Below, in pieces: positions 35,253-46,028 of a stretch of DNA of 64,000 nucleotides. The notes under the pieces are model-generated. The model did not search any database and was not told the DNA's origin. It worked only from the letters and a program-made list of their open reading frames with translations. Every line of letters starts with the position of its first letter. The stretch's first letter is position 1. Origin of the DNA: Ascidia mentula (lineage: Eukaryota > Chordata > Ascidiacea > Phlebobranchia > Ascidiidae); assembly GCA_947561715.1 (NCBI GenBank), contig OX387203.1, positions 9,734,001 to 9,798,000 on the forward strand. Reading direction: 5' to 3'. The translations under genes and the position numbers were made by a program.

Positions 35253-36065
35253 TTAGCCCGTTCTGGGGCAGTTGGTTTCCATACAGTAGAGGCAGATAGA
35301 TTTGAAATTTCCAGCTAAAATTTTTTACGTTATAAACCAAATTTCTAATTTGACAACGTTGGTTTTAAAACATATATCAAAATACTTACAGAATACTTTA
35401 CAAGACAAATACTTATAGAACTTTCCCGTTGCGTCAGCCTGACAGTAAACAGGACATAAATTGCTGCGAATCCACGTAGCGTAAATCTGAGAATGTGTTT
35501 GCTGAACGCCTGAAACGATATGCTATTGTAATAATCTAAAATAAAATAAATCTGTTTGGCTTACGCAGTAATATTACATGCAATGGCATGATAGGCAGGA
35601 TCGCCCCACTGCGCATGTCCTTGCTTAGCGATCACAGCTAACGTATCGCGATCATGAGGTTTGCAGGCTTGGCAGCCCAGGCAATGCAGCCTAGCTGGAT
35701 CAGCCACTTTTTCCTGACAAGTCGGAGCAAGATTTGAAAAATCAAGCTCCCGGTGAGGTCTGAACTCACTACCCTGGCCTAACCAGGCCCAACGCTCTAC
35801 CAACTGAGCTACAGGAGCTCAGTGGTTTCACGGGGTTGTGGTAAAGGTACACTGGTGCGCAAGCGCACAATTTTTATTTGGCTTAGCTTGAATGTCAAAT
35901 CATTTTACAATAAGCATTGCTCTCCAAAACATTGCACGTTTGCACACTACACGGGTAGTTAAGTTTTAATTTACTTTATCTGTACTTACCAACAGTAGCA
36001 GTTCCTTGTGATCGTTTAACAAACGAAAGCATCATGAACAAAGCAAAAGTAATCAAAACCTTCAT
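35253..36065 (-). CDS. Six-cysteine secreted peptide, type 1 (copy B1)
   Basis: Exons 35990-36065, 35390-35509 and 35253-35314 join in phase 1 to 85 residues. The leader MKVLITFALFMMLSFVKR is followed by CPVYCQADATGKFYKYLSC and ICLYCMETNCPRTG-stop, so the tail is shorter than in A1. Compared with A1, the second exon has five residue changes and hardly any silent ones, and none touches a cysteine. This is suggestive of diversifying change, though the numbers are tiny. A TATA box (TATAAATAAG) lies about 60 bp upstream of the ATG. The type 1 SINE is in intron 1. Confidence 0.87.
35583..35819 (-). mobile_element. tRNA-derived SINE in intron 1 of B1
   Basis: It is the same insertion as in A1, with the best-preserved head: AGCTCCT pairs with GGGAGCT, and GCTC/GAGC D-arm and GTGAG/CTCAC T-arm are intact. 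The anticodon stem is remodelled. It has one 14-bp CCCAGGCAATGCAG unit that A1 lacks. Confidence 0.7.
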
Positions 36066-36121
36066 CTTCACAAACTCGTAACTTTGAAAACATCACATAG
36101 CGTGTAGCATAGCGATACGCT

Positions 36122-36131
36122 CTTATTTATA
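36122..36131 (-). promoter_or_regulatory. TATA box of B1
   Basis: TATAAATAAG on the minus strand lies 57 bp upstream of the B1 start codon. The equivalent region is deleted together with the start codon in the dead copy C1. Confidence 0.6.
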
Positions 36132-38961
36132 CAAAATGACACTGACGCCGTGAGCCCGAAAACCACCTAAAGTAATTTTCTCTTTTGAATATCCTTGAAT
36201 GGTGAAACAAATTTCGCAAAATGCCTACCTTTCTTTTTGGCCATAAACTTACCCTATACACCCTGCCTGGCGCTGGAGGCTATATGGCAACTGTCAAAAT
36301 TCGTTTAGCGTGTGGCTGTTCGACAATAATTGGCACTTTGTGATGATTTATTCTTGTGCAAAGTTGCTACTTTGTGTACCTTTTCAGAATGAAAACGTTT
36401 GAAGTCAAATAAATAAAGCACTTTGTTGCTGATATAACTGCCAAGTAAGGCACCCAAGCAAAGCGTGTTTTTGAGAGAAAATCTTTAACTCTTTGGAAAA
36501 ACAAAACCTTGATTCATAAAAAAAAAACATTTCCAACTCTGACAGTAAACTAAATGTGTTTTTTTCTTACTTGATAAATATAAATGTTTCTTATGTAAGG
36601 CTAAAAGGTCTGAAAGACAACAACAACTTGTAATATTTTGTTTCGGAAAATGGCAAAATTTGTTTGTGGACCATGTTTCCAGTAATATGTAGCTCGGTGA
36701 TGCATTTCACGTTACAGCAAACTTCCGATTAAACAGGCATTTGCAATTACAGTTCCCGCAGATGGTCATTATTGTGCAATTTTTCCGAGATTTCAAACGG
36801 TACAAATAAGTATTTATGACGCAAGCACATCGCTAAGTTTGGATGAGGGCAAGTTTATTGTATTATGCCTCAGGCTATAAAGACATCCAAGTCTGTGGAT
36901 GATTTAGATAGTTTTATAATTTCAACATCAGTTGCCTCGGTTGAAGCAAATATGTTTTTATGTGATTCTTGCCACAAAAACTTATGCTTGTACTTTTGAA
37001 TGCTTAAAATTCTAAAAAAACAACAACTTTATAAAGATGTGCGTATAATATGCAAACATTTAATTCCACAACTGTACACTGCCCTATTTCATTACTTAAA
37101 GCATAGCTGTTCGTAACTACATAATTGCCGAGTCATGCATTCTGCTACGTGATGCAGCATTACTGCTGCTTAAAGTAGTTTTGAATTAACACATTAAACT
37201 TACAATTATGGCTAAAACGAACGCAGGAAACATGAATCATGTCTACAGTGATTGCCTGTTTTTTTACGTGTTTGTAGTGCACCCGGAACAAAGTTCAAAT
37301 AGTGACCCTATATCCGAGAATTGTATATATTTACTCTTTGATAAAAATTATATTAATATAGTGAGGCGGCCACGCCGCAATGGTAAGTAAAAGAAATGTC
37401 CACCCCTTTTTGATGTGTGAATGTAGATTGGTAAAATCAATTTTGTAAGTGAGTTGTACACTGGCTCTGTTCATGTTGCAAAATTATGATGCAGTAGGAT
37501 GCAATGATACGAACTGGTACAACATTTAACGCAGTTGAAATCGTGCATATCACCGATCAAATAGCCTTGAGCGCTATGCAACGCAACTACTTGACACGAG
37601 CTGTTTATTATTTAACCTTCGGCATGCCAAGAAATTACACAAGCGAAAAATGTTCGGGGGAATTAAGTCACGTTCGTTGAAGTTTGCTCTAAACTGGAAT
37701 ACTTTGTAATGCAATCGTACGCCCAGATCAACCTTTACATGGTGAAAGCTATGGTTGTTTTCCTTTACTCATATCAATGATGGTTACAGATTTTGTTAAA
37801 GACCAACTAATTTTATCTATGCTATGAAAATGCACACGAACTAATACAAAATCAATTATGCTTGAATTGAAGTTTTTAGTTGTTCAGCTAAACATTCTAG
37901 CACAAAAAAGCAGTGAAAAATGTTCTTCATTGTTACAATTACATGAATATAATCAAAGTTGCCCTTTGCTGTGACTCACAACACACAAGATTTGCGCGGT
38001 CTGCGTTTCTCTTTGTCATTAACGTACACAGCTTGACGTTTGAGGCTATTTTGTTAGCGTGACTGCGAATGGTTCTATTTACTGCAAAAAAGGACTTACT
38101 GAAATGATTTAGTCGTGAAATGTGTTGCTTGCTGCATATGTACATATCTACACACAACGATGAGGTTTAAACTAAAACATTTTAATTACTTTGTTGTCGG
38201 CGTTGTCAAGCATGCTGCCCACGAAAAAGACCTTTTTTATTAAATCTTTCTCTTCAACGTGCTGGAAAGTCAAAACGGAGAAGAGGTATTATCCAAAACT
38301 TTGTACACATAAACAAATATAGTAGTTGGTGTGTTTCAGTGATCAAGTTTGCTTATCATTCATAGTCTTGAGGTCGAAGTGCGCATACAGGATTTGGCTA
38401 CAGTGTCAACTTTGATAGGAAAATGTGTTCTTCTCCTCAATTTTGCCAAAGGCTATTTTTTCTTTTGTCATGTTTACAGCTACGTGACACAGCGTTAATC
38501 ATTCTTAAACGTATATATATCACCCTTTTTGTAAAAGTCCAATTTGAATAACTGCTAAATTGCTGGCATCTTAAGTAAATATGGCAATTTTCAAACAAAT
38601 GTTTTAAATTCCATTCAAACACGATAAGTGTTTGGTTGCTTTTGCACTCGCTTTTTTCGCAGCCGTTTGTTTGCACTCTTGTTTGTCTCCGTTTAACACA
38701 GACCTGCAATCAATACCAGTCTGACCACAGCCTGGGACATCGTTGACAATAAAAAACATAAAAAAAGAGAAAAAGAATTTCGTTTTCTGTTCCTAAAAAA
38801 ATATTTGGTAAACTGTTTCATTCGAAATGATTTATTATGAAACCAGAAATTTATTTTTTAAATGTACAGTTATTTCTTCGAAAAAATCATTTTGGTTCAT
38901 TTAAAAATTGTTACACTTTGGCAACAAAAACAATTCTTCTGTATTACTTTTGCGAAATTCA
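36132..38961. other. Spacer between B1 and B2
   Basis: It is paralogous to 26.4-29.1 kb. A minus-strand frame at 38437-38709 with several cysteines (TNGCEKSECK, FENCHIYLRC) is open here but shifted by one base in block A. I do not count it as a gene. Confidence 0.45.
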
Positions 38962-39610
38962 TTACGGAGCATACATGGGGGCTTCGGTAACCCGGGCAAA
39001 GATGTTGAATTGTCGTTGTATGATTCTCGGGCATTTGTGTTCAAGGCAATAGGTGCAGACCGTTTTAAAAAATCCCGCTGAAAACAATTTGCCTGTTTTA
39101 ATATTGTTTGCAAAGTGAAATTATACCTGATTAGCAACATTATTTAATTTTGAACATGTAATGACACTTTCCTTAAATAACAATCAGTTAAATATTTCTG
39201 CAACTAAAAAAAATCTGCATACCAAGCACGTTTATTTGTTGCTTTAAAAATCCAGCAAAAATACTCACAAAAATTTACACAAGACGAATATGTGTACATC
39301 CCATCTTTCTTCATGCAGAAAACCGGACAAAAACTATTGAAAAGCAAGGCTGCAAATATCAAAATCATTCATTGCCAATCGATACTATTACGATATTTTA
39401 ATATATGAGAATACATTTCGATACAAATAAATCGTATATTTTATTCATCTTATCGGGAATATTAAACCAAACACATGTTTTGTCCACGCTCCTTATCAAT
39501 TTATTGAGGTCTTTTTTGTTTTGCTTATACTTACTGATGGTCCAATTTCCATCTGATTGCTCAACAAACGAAAGCATCACAAACAACGTCAATATTATCA
39601 AAATTCTCAT
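38962..39610 (-). CDS. Six-cysteine secreted peptide, type 2 (copy B2)
   Basis: Exons 39535-39610, 39269-39349 and 38962-39077 join in phase 1 to 90 residues. The leader is MRILIILTLFVMLSFVEQ followed by SDG. Exon 2 carries FCPVFCMKKDGMYTYSSC and exon 3 FFKTVCTYCLEHKCPR with a tail ending MYAP-stop. It keeps the full cysteine framework of A2 and C2. Residues before the first cysteine differ most (LLFNS here, MFGNT in A2, MLRST in C2), while the segment between the second and third cysteines is nearly fixed. The upstream TTTAAATAG is a candidate TATA-like box. Confidence 0.87.
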
Positions 39611-41010
39611 TTTGGGTTTATTCTTCCTATAAGTTCTTCACCAAATATTTACCAAGCAACAAATGGTGACCAGCTTGACAATGCTCTCCTATTTAAAGGA
39701 TTATCGGCACGCGATCGGTTTCAAAACAACCCAAGGCCTTTTTTTTTGTTTTGAACGCAGAATGTTGATTGAAAACCATCTGAAAAAGGGCAACCACTGC
39801 ACACGTTAACCGTGCGTGTTTTTTGACATAATCGTATACAATTGCAGCTTTAGGCTATTGCGCATATTCTTTCGCACGCGACGTAGCAGTTGTTTTGCCA
39901 ATACACATGAATAAATGCGGAAACGACTCGTATCACGTTTCCAGTGAAGCTGACAAACATGCTTACAAACTCATTGTATAACAGTGAGCGTTCATTAATG
40001 ATTTTTCATCACATTGACACGAATCAAACATTAACAACACATGTTTCGGAAATATGCGATTCTTGTAGCTGATAACGAATCATGTTAGGAAGTAGCTCAT
40101 TTTCTCTGTTTACAGTACAATTGACCCTTGCTTTTCTGAGTTTGTTCAGATTCTCAGTATTTCAAGAGTGTGCCGTCGATTAGCAGCATAAGAAAGTTTG
40201 AGTAACACTCATGTAGAGTACCATGGACGCCGAAAAATGGTTTTACTGAAAAAAAACTTGAGACTCCTTGAATCGCTAAACCATGAACAAAACCAGTTGA
40301 CCTTACGTGTATCTTTGTATACAGAAGCGGCGAGAAATTTCGTTACAAGGTTAAGTAGTGGCAAATCATAAGTAGTTTGTTAGGTATGACTTATGTAACA
40401 CAGTAATTTGTCTGTTAAATCTATGATGGTTATTAAACTACGTACGATATGATGATAGATTGCGTGATGAAGGTTTCCTATAAAAACAATCAAATGCCTT
40501 GGAGCTTTTTTCTGTTGTGTAATTTCTTGGGATTGAAAAAGGTCAAACACAGAAATATACTGCTATTTTTGTTGCCAGGCATACTAATTAATCGGAATTG
40601 CTCTTCTGGCACTTAGTTTCTAAAGTGTTTATTGGAAACCAACGTTTCGTCTGCCATCCGGCGAGACTTCTTCAGGGTTATGTCAACAGTGAAGCATCAC
40701 GCACTTGACAGAAAGTTCAACAAAACCGAGCTTTATTTTCATCCGTTGTGCTTCAGGCTATTAGCAAAGATTCACAAAATTTTTGAAAAAAATCCGTAAC
40801 GATCCGCTTGTTGCTTTCTCGACGACTTGCGTTCTATAAAGATATAAGAAAAGGATTCTGGAATTTTTATGTTCAAACCATCGCTGTCTGGTACCTCGCT
40901 CCATAATAAAGGAATATCGCTCGTTAGTGGTACAAAGGTATTCCACATAAACTAATAATTACGACATTTGTGGACTTTTTCGATGTGGATTAATTTAAAA
41001 TCACCTATAG
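39611..41010. other. Upstream region of B2 and right part of block B
   Basis: It is paralogous to 29.8-31.8 kb. A roughly 130-bp segment near 40560-40690 has CATCCGGCGAGACTTCTTCAGGG, a repeat-like hairpin motif also seen in altered form near 2020, 7415 and 46710. No gene is recognised on the minus strand; the open minus frame at 40761-40946 is opposite decayed plus-strand coding-like sequence. Confidence 0.45.
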
Positions 41011-41186
41011 CTCCACGCGGTCCCACAGAAATCGCTTCTCCTAGGAAACCACGAATTCCACTTCGAGAACGATTGTTCTGTGGCGTCACTCTTGCGCTGT
41101 GGGCAAGCCAGTATGCGGTAGATGCGATATATCGAAAACTTTTCGAGTCCGATAACGCCCACATAATGTACTTAAACACACGTTGA
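41011..41186 (+). CDS. Unrecognised plus-strand terminal exon, repeated in the array
   Basis: After CACCTATAG (a good acceptor) an open frame reads PRGPTEIASPRKPRIPL…GVTLALWASQYAVDAIYRK…HIMYLNTR-stop, 57 residues in phase 1, with a hydrophobic core that could be a membrane segment. Related copies at 31850-32025, 33780-33895 and 47050-47220 are interrupted. No upstream exon was found. It may be the last exon of a small host gene caught in the duplicated block, or a retrocopy. I do not recognise the protein. Confidence 0.35.
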
Positions 41187-42242
41187 TCAGACAACCGTCA
41201 TTTTCCACCTATCTTCCTCAGATTGCTGTGGGTATGAAATAGGCACCTAACCATGGGTTTTTGTGTTAAGGCATTCTATAGGTAGCGTCTTGTCCAGCAT
41301 CTCATTTCAAAATGTATAGCAACGGTTGCTTTGTCACGTGATTTGATCTCGTTACTATTTTCTACGCAACAGCTGTGTTTTTATGTGATTGTATTGACCA
41401 GCTTAAATGTGTCGCCTTAGAGAAGTTCTTCATTGTTTTGTGTGACAGTGCGTCTTTTGTTAACTGTTCGCTGACCGTTAGTCCTTGGATCGCCCTTCTT
41501 TTTACGACACTTCGTTCGCTTTGTTTCCCTCCGGTTTAAATAATGAAACTTTCCGTGTGCGTTTAGCTGAGGCGGAGCGGGGCAGCGCAGCGGTACTGTG
41601 CTCTCCTCAGTTCGTAAATTCACTTAGTTTGGCGTTGGTATAATTGCGCATGTTAATTTCGAATCCAAAATAAAAAGGTAATAAATATTGGTGTAGTGTT
41701 TGCATCGAGAGTTAATAAAGTCAGGTTAGGAAAACACAACAATTAGAACTCACGTGCGATCTTATGCCAAATGCGTTAATCAAATAGGATTTCCCATCAA
41801 TCATTAAAAATTGTTAAGACCCGGATTGAGACTCATATTTGACATAACAGATTGCAACAAAATGTTTAGTTAGGCAATTAACTTAACCTACAGCAGATTT
41901 AAGATCACAGTATGGTGAAATAAGTGACGAAAAAATAGTAGAAAATAAAATACAAAAATCACCAGATAACCAGGTTTTGAAACAAAGGTTTTGAAACAAG
42001 CATTATTAAATAAACTTTTTTAATTGTTATTAACATTTCAATAAATGTGAATGAACAATGACAGACGTGACAGATTATGGCGAAAAGTCTTTTGTAAGAA
42101 ATAACGAACTTTTCAAACTGCGTATATTTTCCCGGCTTCAAATATTTTGTCAGAAAACATTCGATTTATTGAAAAAATTGAATCGAGTTCTTCATCGAGT
42201 TTATCATATATGAGTACTATGGAATATATTTTTGTGAGAAAC
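41187..42242. other. Junction between array blocks B and C
   Basis: 41240-41860 does not match the other blocks and shows no gene. Block C begins near 41860 with sequence matching 34000-34260. Confidence 0.45.
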
Positions 42243-42362
42243 TTATCCTTCACGTAGCATCACAAAGCGCCATGGGCAATCGGTTTCGACAATTTTACAA
42301 GCTACGCAATATTGAATGAAGGCAATGGTCTTTGGACGAAAATAACTGCAGTCCGTCGCACT
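42243..42362 (-). CDS. Possible last exon of a third peptide subtype (block C)
   Basis: Open frame SATDCSYFRPK…FIQYCVACKIVETDCPWRF, ending in TAA, directly after ACCAG. It differs from the 34802-34921 copy by a few residues but stays open, and carries C-x2-C and C-P-W like the known last exons. The frame would need a phase-0 junction, unlike the family. No upstream exons are identified, so this may be a relic. Confidence 0.35.
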   Translation of the reverse strand, partial: SATDCSYFRPKTIAFIQYCVACKIVETDCPWRFVMLREG

Positions 42363-42667
42363 CTGGTACTAGGAATTTTCCTCAATTGAAGAGTAAATTT
42401 GTCCTCCAAAGCGCAAACTATACCATTTCACAAAAACTTGTTTAAAAATAGATGTTGAAATACTATATTCACTACCTACCAATACACTCTGTGGTAAAGA
42501 AAAATAAATTCATCAGCAAAAATTGCCGACCAGTTGTAAATATTCCGATGACGTTTTCTTCTCCGAAAATGTTTAGCTTTTTGGCAGTACATAATTTTTT
42601 TGTAGATAACAAACAAATTTTGCTTGCATTAGTAAATTGATGACTTGCTTGCATTAGTGGATTGGGA

Positions 42668-43411
42668 AGGCGTCCAACGGTGTAGGGCTCGTTCTCGGGC
42701 AGTTGGTTACCATAGAGTAGATGCAGATAGTTTTGTGAAAAAAAATTATAATTTGACAACGTTGGTTTTGAAACATATTTTAAAATACTGAATACTTTAC
42801 AAGTCAAATACTTCAGTCTGACAGTAAACAGGACATAAATTGTTGCGAATCCACTTAGCGTAAATCTGAGCATGTGTTTGCTGAACGCCTAAAACGATAT
42901 GCTATTGTAATAATCTAAAATAAAATATATATGTTTGGCTTACGCAGTAATATTACATGCCATGGCATGATAGGCAGGATCGCCCCACTGCGCAGGTCCT
43001 TGCTTAGCGATCACATATAACGTATCGCGATCATGAGATTTGCAGGCTTGGCAGCCCAGGCAATGCAGCCCAGGCAATGCAGCCTAGCTGAATCAGCCAC
43101 TTTTTCCTGACAAGTCGGAGCGAGATTTGAAAAATCAAGCTCCCGGTGAGGTCTGAACTCACGACCCTGGGCTAACCAGGTCCAACGCTCTAACAACTGA
43201 GCTACAGGAGCTCAGTGGTTTCACGGGGTTGTGGTCAAGGTGTCAAATCATTTTGCAATAAGCACTCCTCTCCAAGAAAATGCATGTTTGTACACTACAC
43301 ATGTAGTTAAGTTTTAATTTATTTTATCTGTACTTACTAACAGTAGCAGTTGCTCGTGATTGTTTGACAAACGAAAGCATCATGAACAAAGCAAAAGTAA
43401 TCAAACCTTCT
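42668..43411 (-). pseudogene. Dead type 1 peptide gene (copy C1)
   Basis: Leader sequence (FALFMMLSFVKQS) remains at 43337-43411, but a deletion removes the start codon and promoter. In exon 2 (near 42797-42891) the sequence after CPVYCQTE has lost the Lys-Ser-Tyr-Lys stretch and shifts to a stop. Exon 3 (near 42668-42745) has lost its acceptor and opening codons. The SINE in intron 1 is kept. It is the only member of the array that is clearly non-functional in all three exons. Confidence 0.85.
42963..43212 (-). mobile_element. tRNA-derived SINE in intron 1 of C1
   Basis: It is the same insertion as in A1 and B1, with two tandem CCCAGGCAATGCAG units where B1 has one and A1 none. Confidence 0.7.
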
Positions 43412-45344
43412 GGCGCTCGAGGCTATATCGCAACTGTCGAAATTCGTTTAGCGTGTCGCTATGCGACAATAATTGACACTGTGTATTGATTTATTCTTGT
43501 GCTGCATTTATATTCTTGCACAGAACTAAAACGTTTGAAGTCAAGTAAATACAGCACTTTGTTGCTGATATAACTGCCAAGTAAGGCACCCAAGCAAAGG
43601 GTGTTTTTGAGAGAAAATTGTTAACTTTTCGGGAATAAAAGAGCGTTAAATTCATAAAAAAAAACATTTCCAACTCTGGCAGGGAACTAAATGTATTTCT
43701 TTTACTTGATAAATATAAGCACATAATTATTATGTAAAGCTTGTATGCCTGAAAGTCATCAACTACTTTTGATATTCTATTTTAGGCAAAATTTGTTTGT
43801 GGACCAACTGCGGCATATTTCTAAAAATATGTAGCACGGTGATGCATTCAACGTTATAGCAAACTTTCGATTAAAAAGGCATTTGTAATCATTGTTGTGC
43901 AATTTTCTGACATTCAAACGGTACAAATAGGTATCTATGACGCACGCACATTGCAGAGTTTTGTTGAGGGCAAGTTTATTGTATTGAGCCTCAGGCTATG
44001 ACGTCATCTTAGTCTGTGAATGATTTCCCGCAGATAGTTTTATAATTTCAATATCAGTTGCCTCGGTTGTAGAAAATGTGTTTTTTATGTGATTCTTAAT
44101 TTGCCACAAAAAAATTGTGCTTGTAGTTTTGAATGCTCATAATGCTACAAAAAACTACGAATAAAGATGTGCGTATAATATGCAAACATTTGATTCTACA
44201 CTTGTACGCTGCACTAATAGAAAACTTACAAGCATAGCTGTTACAAGCATAACTACATAATTGCCGCGTCATGCATTCTGCTACGTGACACATCGTTACT
44301 GCTTCTTGACGTAGTTTTGATTTAAACACATTTTTTTCGAAGTTCAACACAAGACACTTTTTTTCATTGATAAACCAACGTTATCAACTTTTACACTTAA
44401 AAGAAAGTAAAAAACTATTTGATGTCTCGTGTATGTGATGGTGACATGACAAAAATGTACACAAAACCAGTGTTTAATAAACAACGAAAAAAGAAAACAG
44501 TGATTGGCTGTTTTGATATGTTTGTAGTGCACCCGGAACACAGGTAAAAAGTAACCGTATTTCAAAGAATTGTGTGTATTTACTCTTTGATAAAAATTAT
44601 ATTAATAAAGTGCGGGGGCCGCGCCGCAATGGTGATTAAAAGAAATGTCAAATCCTATTTTGATGTGTGAATGTAGATTGGTCATACCAAGCTATACCAA
44701 TTCTCCACGTGAGTTGAATACTGGCTCTGTGCATGTTGCAAAATTATGATGCAATGGGATGCAATGACACGAACGGGTACAACATTTAACGCAGTTGAAA
44801 TCGTACTTGCGATTGAGATCAACCTTTACGTGATGAAAGCTGTTGTAAGTTTCCTTTGCTCATATCAATGATGGTTACAGATTTTATTAAAGACCAACTA
44901 TTTTTATCTATGTTATGAAAATGCACACGAACTAATATAAAATCAATTATGCTTGAATTTAAGTGTTTATTTGATCAGCTAATCATTCTAGCACAACAAA
45001 GCAGTGATAAATGTCGTTTATTGCTACAATTATATGCATCATATATAATCAAAATTTGATATTTGCTGTGACTCACTGCACACACGATATGCGCGGTCTG
45101 CGCTTCTCTCTCTCATTAACGTACACAGCTAGATATTTCGTAAACGTGAAAGCTGCGAATGGATCTATTTCCTGCAATGAAGAACTTAACGATATGATTT
45201 AGTCGTGAAATGTGTTGCTTGCTACATATGTACATATCTACGAACAACGACGAGGTTTAAACTAAAACATTTTAATCACTTTGTTGTCGGGTTGTCAAGC
45301 ATGTTAAATTTTTACATTTTAGCTACAAAAATCAATCTTCCATA
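43412..45344. other. Spacer between C1 and C2
   Basis: It is paralogous to 26.4-29.1 and 36.2-38.9 kb but more diverged and with deletions. No gene is recognised. Confidence 0.45.
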
Positions 45345-46028
45345 TTACTTCTTTTGCGGTATTACTACGCGATCCGGAGCATACTGAGCAATCACGGGAG
45401 CCTCGGTAACCCGAGCGAAGATGTTGAAATGTCGCTGTATGTTTCTTGGGCATTCGTGTTCAAGGCAGTATGTGCAGACCGTTCTAAAAAATCCAGCTGA
45501 AAAAGTATAGGAGGTTTTGATATGCTTTGCAAAGGTAATTTATATCTGATTAACTAAGTTATTTAATTTTGAACATATAATGACACTTTCCTTAAGTAAC
45601 GATCAGTTAAATATTTCTGCAACTAAAAAAAATCTGTATAACAAGCACGTTTAATTGTTGCTTAAAAAATCTAGCAAAAATACTCACAAAAATTTACACA
45701 AGACGAATATGTGTACCTCCCATCTTTCTTCATGCAGAAAACTGGACAAAAAGTACTGCGAAGCATGCCTGTGAATATCAGAATCATTTATTGCCAATCG
45801 ATACTATTACGATATTTTAATATCTGAGAATACATTTCGATACAAATAAATCGTATATTTTATTCATCTTAGCGGGAATATTAAACAAAATACATGTATT
45901 GTCCATGCTCCTTTCAATTTATTTAGGTCATTTTTGTTTTGCTTATACTTACTGATGGTCCAAAATCCTTCTGATTGCTCAACAAACGAAAGCATCACAA
46001 ACAACGTCAGTATTATCAAAATTCTCAT
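45345..46028 (-). CDS. Six-cysteine secreted peptide, type 2 (copy C2)
   Basis: Exons 45953-46028, 45688-45768 and 45345-45496 join in phase 1 to 102 residues, the longest of the family. The leader is MRILIILTLFVMLSFVEQ followed by SEG. Exon 2 carries FCPVFCMKKDGRYTYSSC and exon 3 FFRTVCTYCLEHECPR. The stop used by A2 and B2 is read past, giving a tail that ends APDRVVIPQKK. An upstream in-frame ATG would add 15 polar residues before the leader and is unlikely to be used. All six cysteines and both phase-1 introns are kept. Confidence 0.87.

Larger units (their letters stand above)
34110..41230. repeat. Peptide-array block B
   Basis: This is the second direct block with type 1 gene B1 and type 2 gene B2. 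It lacks the orphan promoter duplicate of block A and has a 215-bp segment (34735-34950) that A lacks but C shares. Confidence 0.75.

Noticed and set aside
35744-35819. Functional tRNA gene
   Set aside because: Acceptor, D and T arms are good, but the anticodon arm cannot form a normal seven-base loop. The sequence is the head of a SINE repeated in three introns.
38437-38709. Cysteine-rich minus-strand frame downstream of B2
   Set aside because: It is shifted by one base in block A and lacks splice signals linking it to B2.
40560-40720. CTGAAGA…AGACGAAACG on the minus strand as a further hammerhead ribozyme
   Set aside because: The stem II-like hairpin and GAAA are present, but no stem III with the required U and cleavage base, and no matching stem I, can be drawn.
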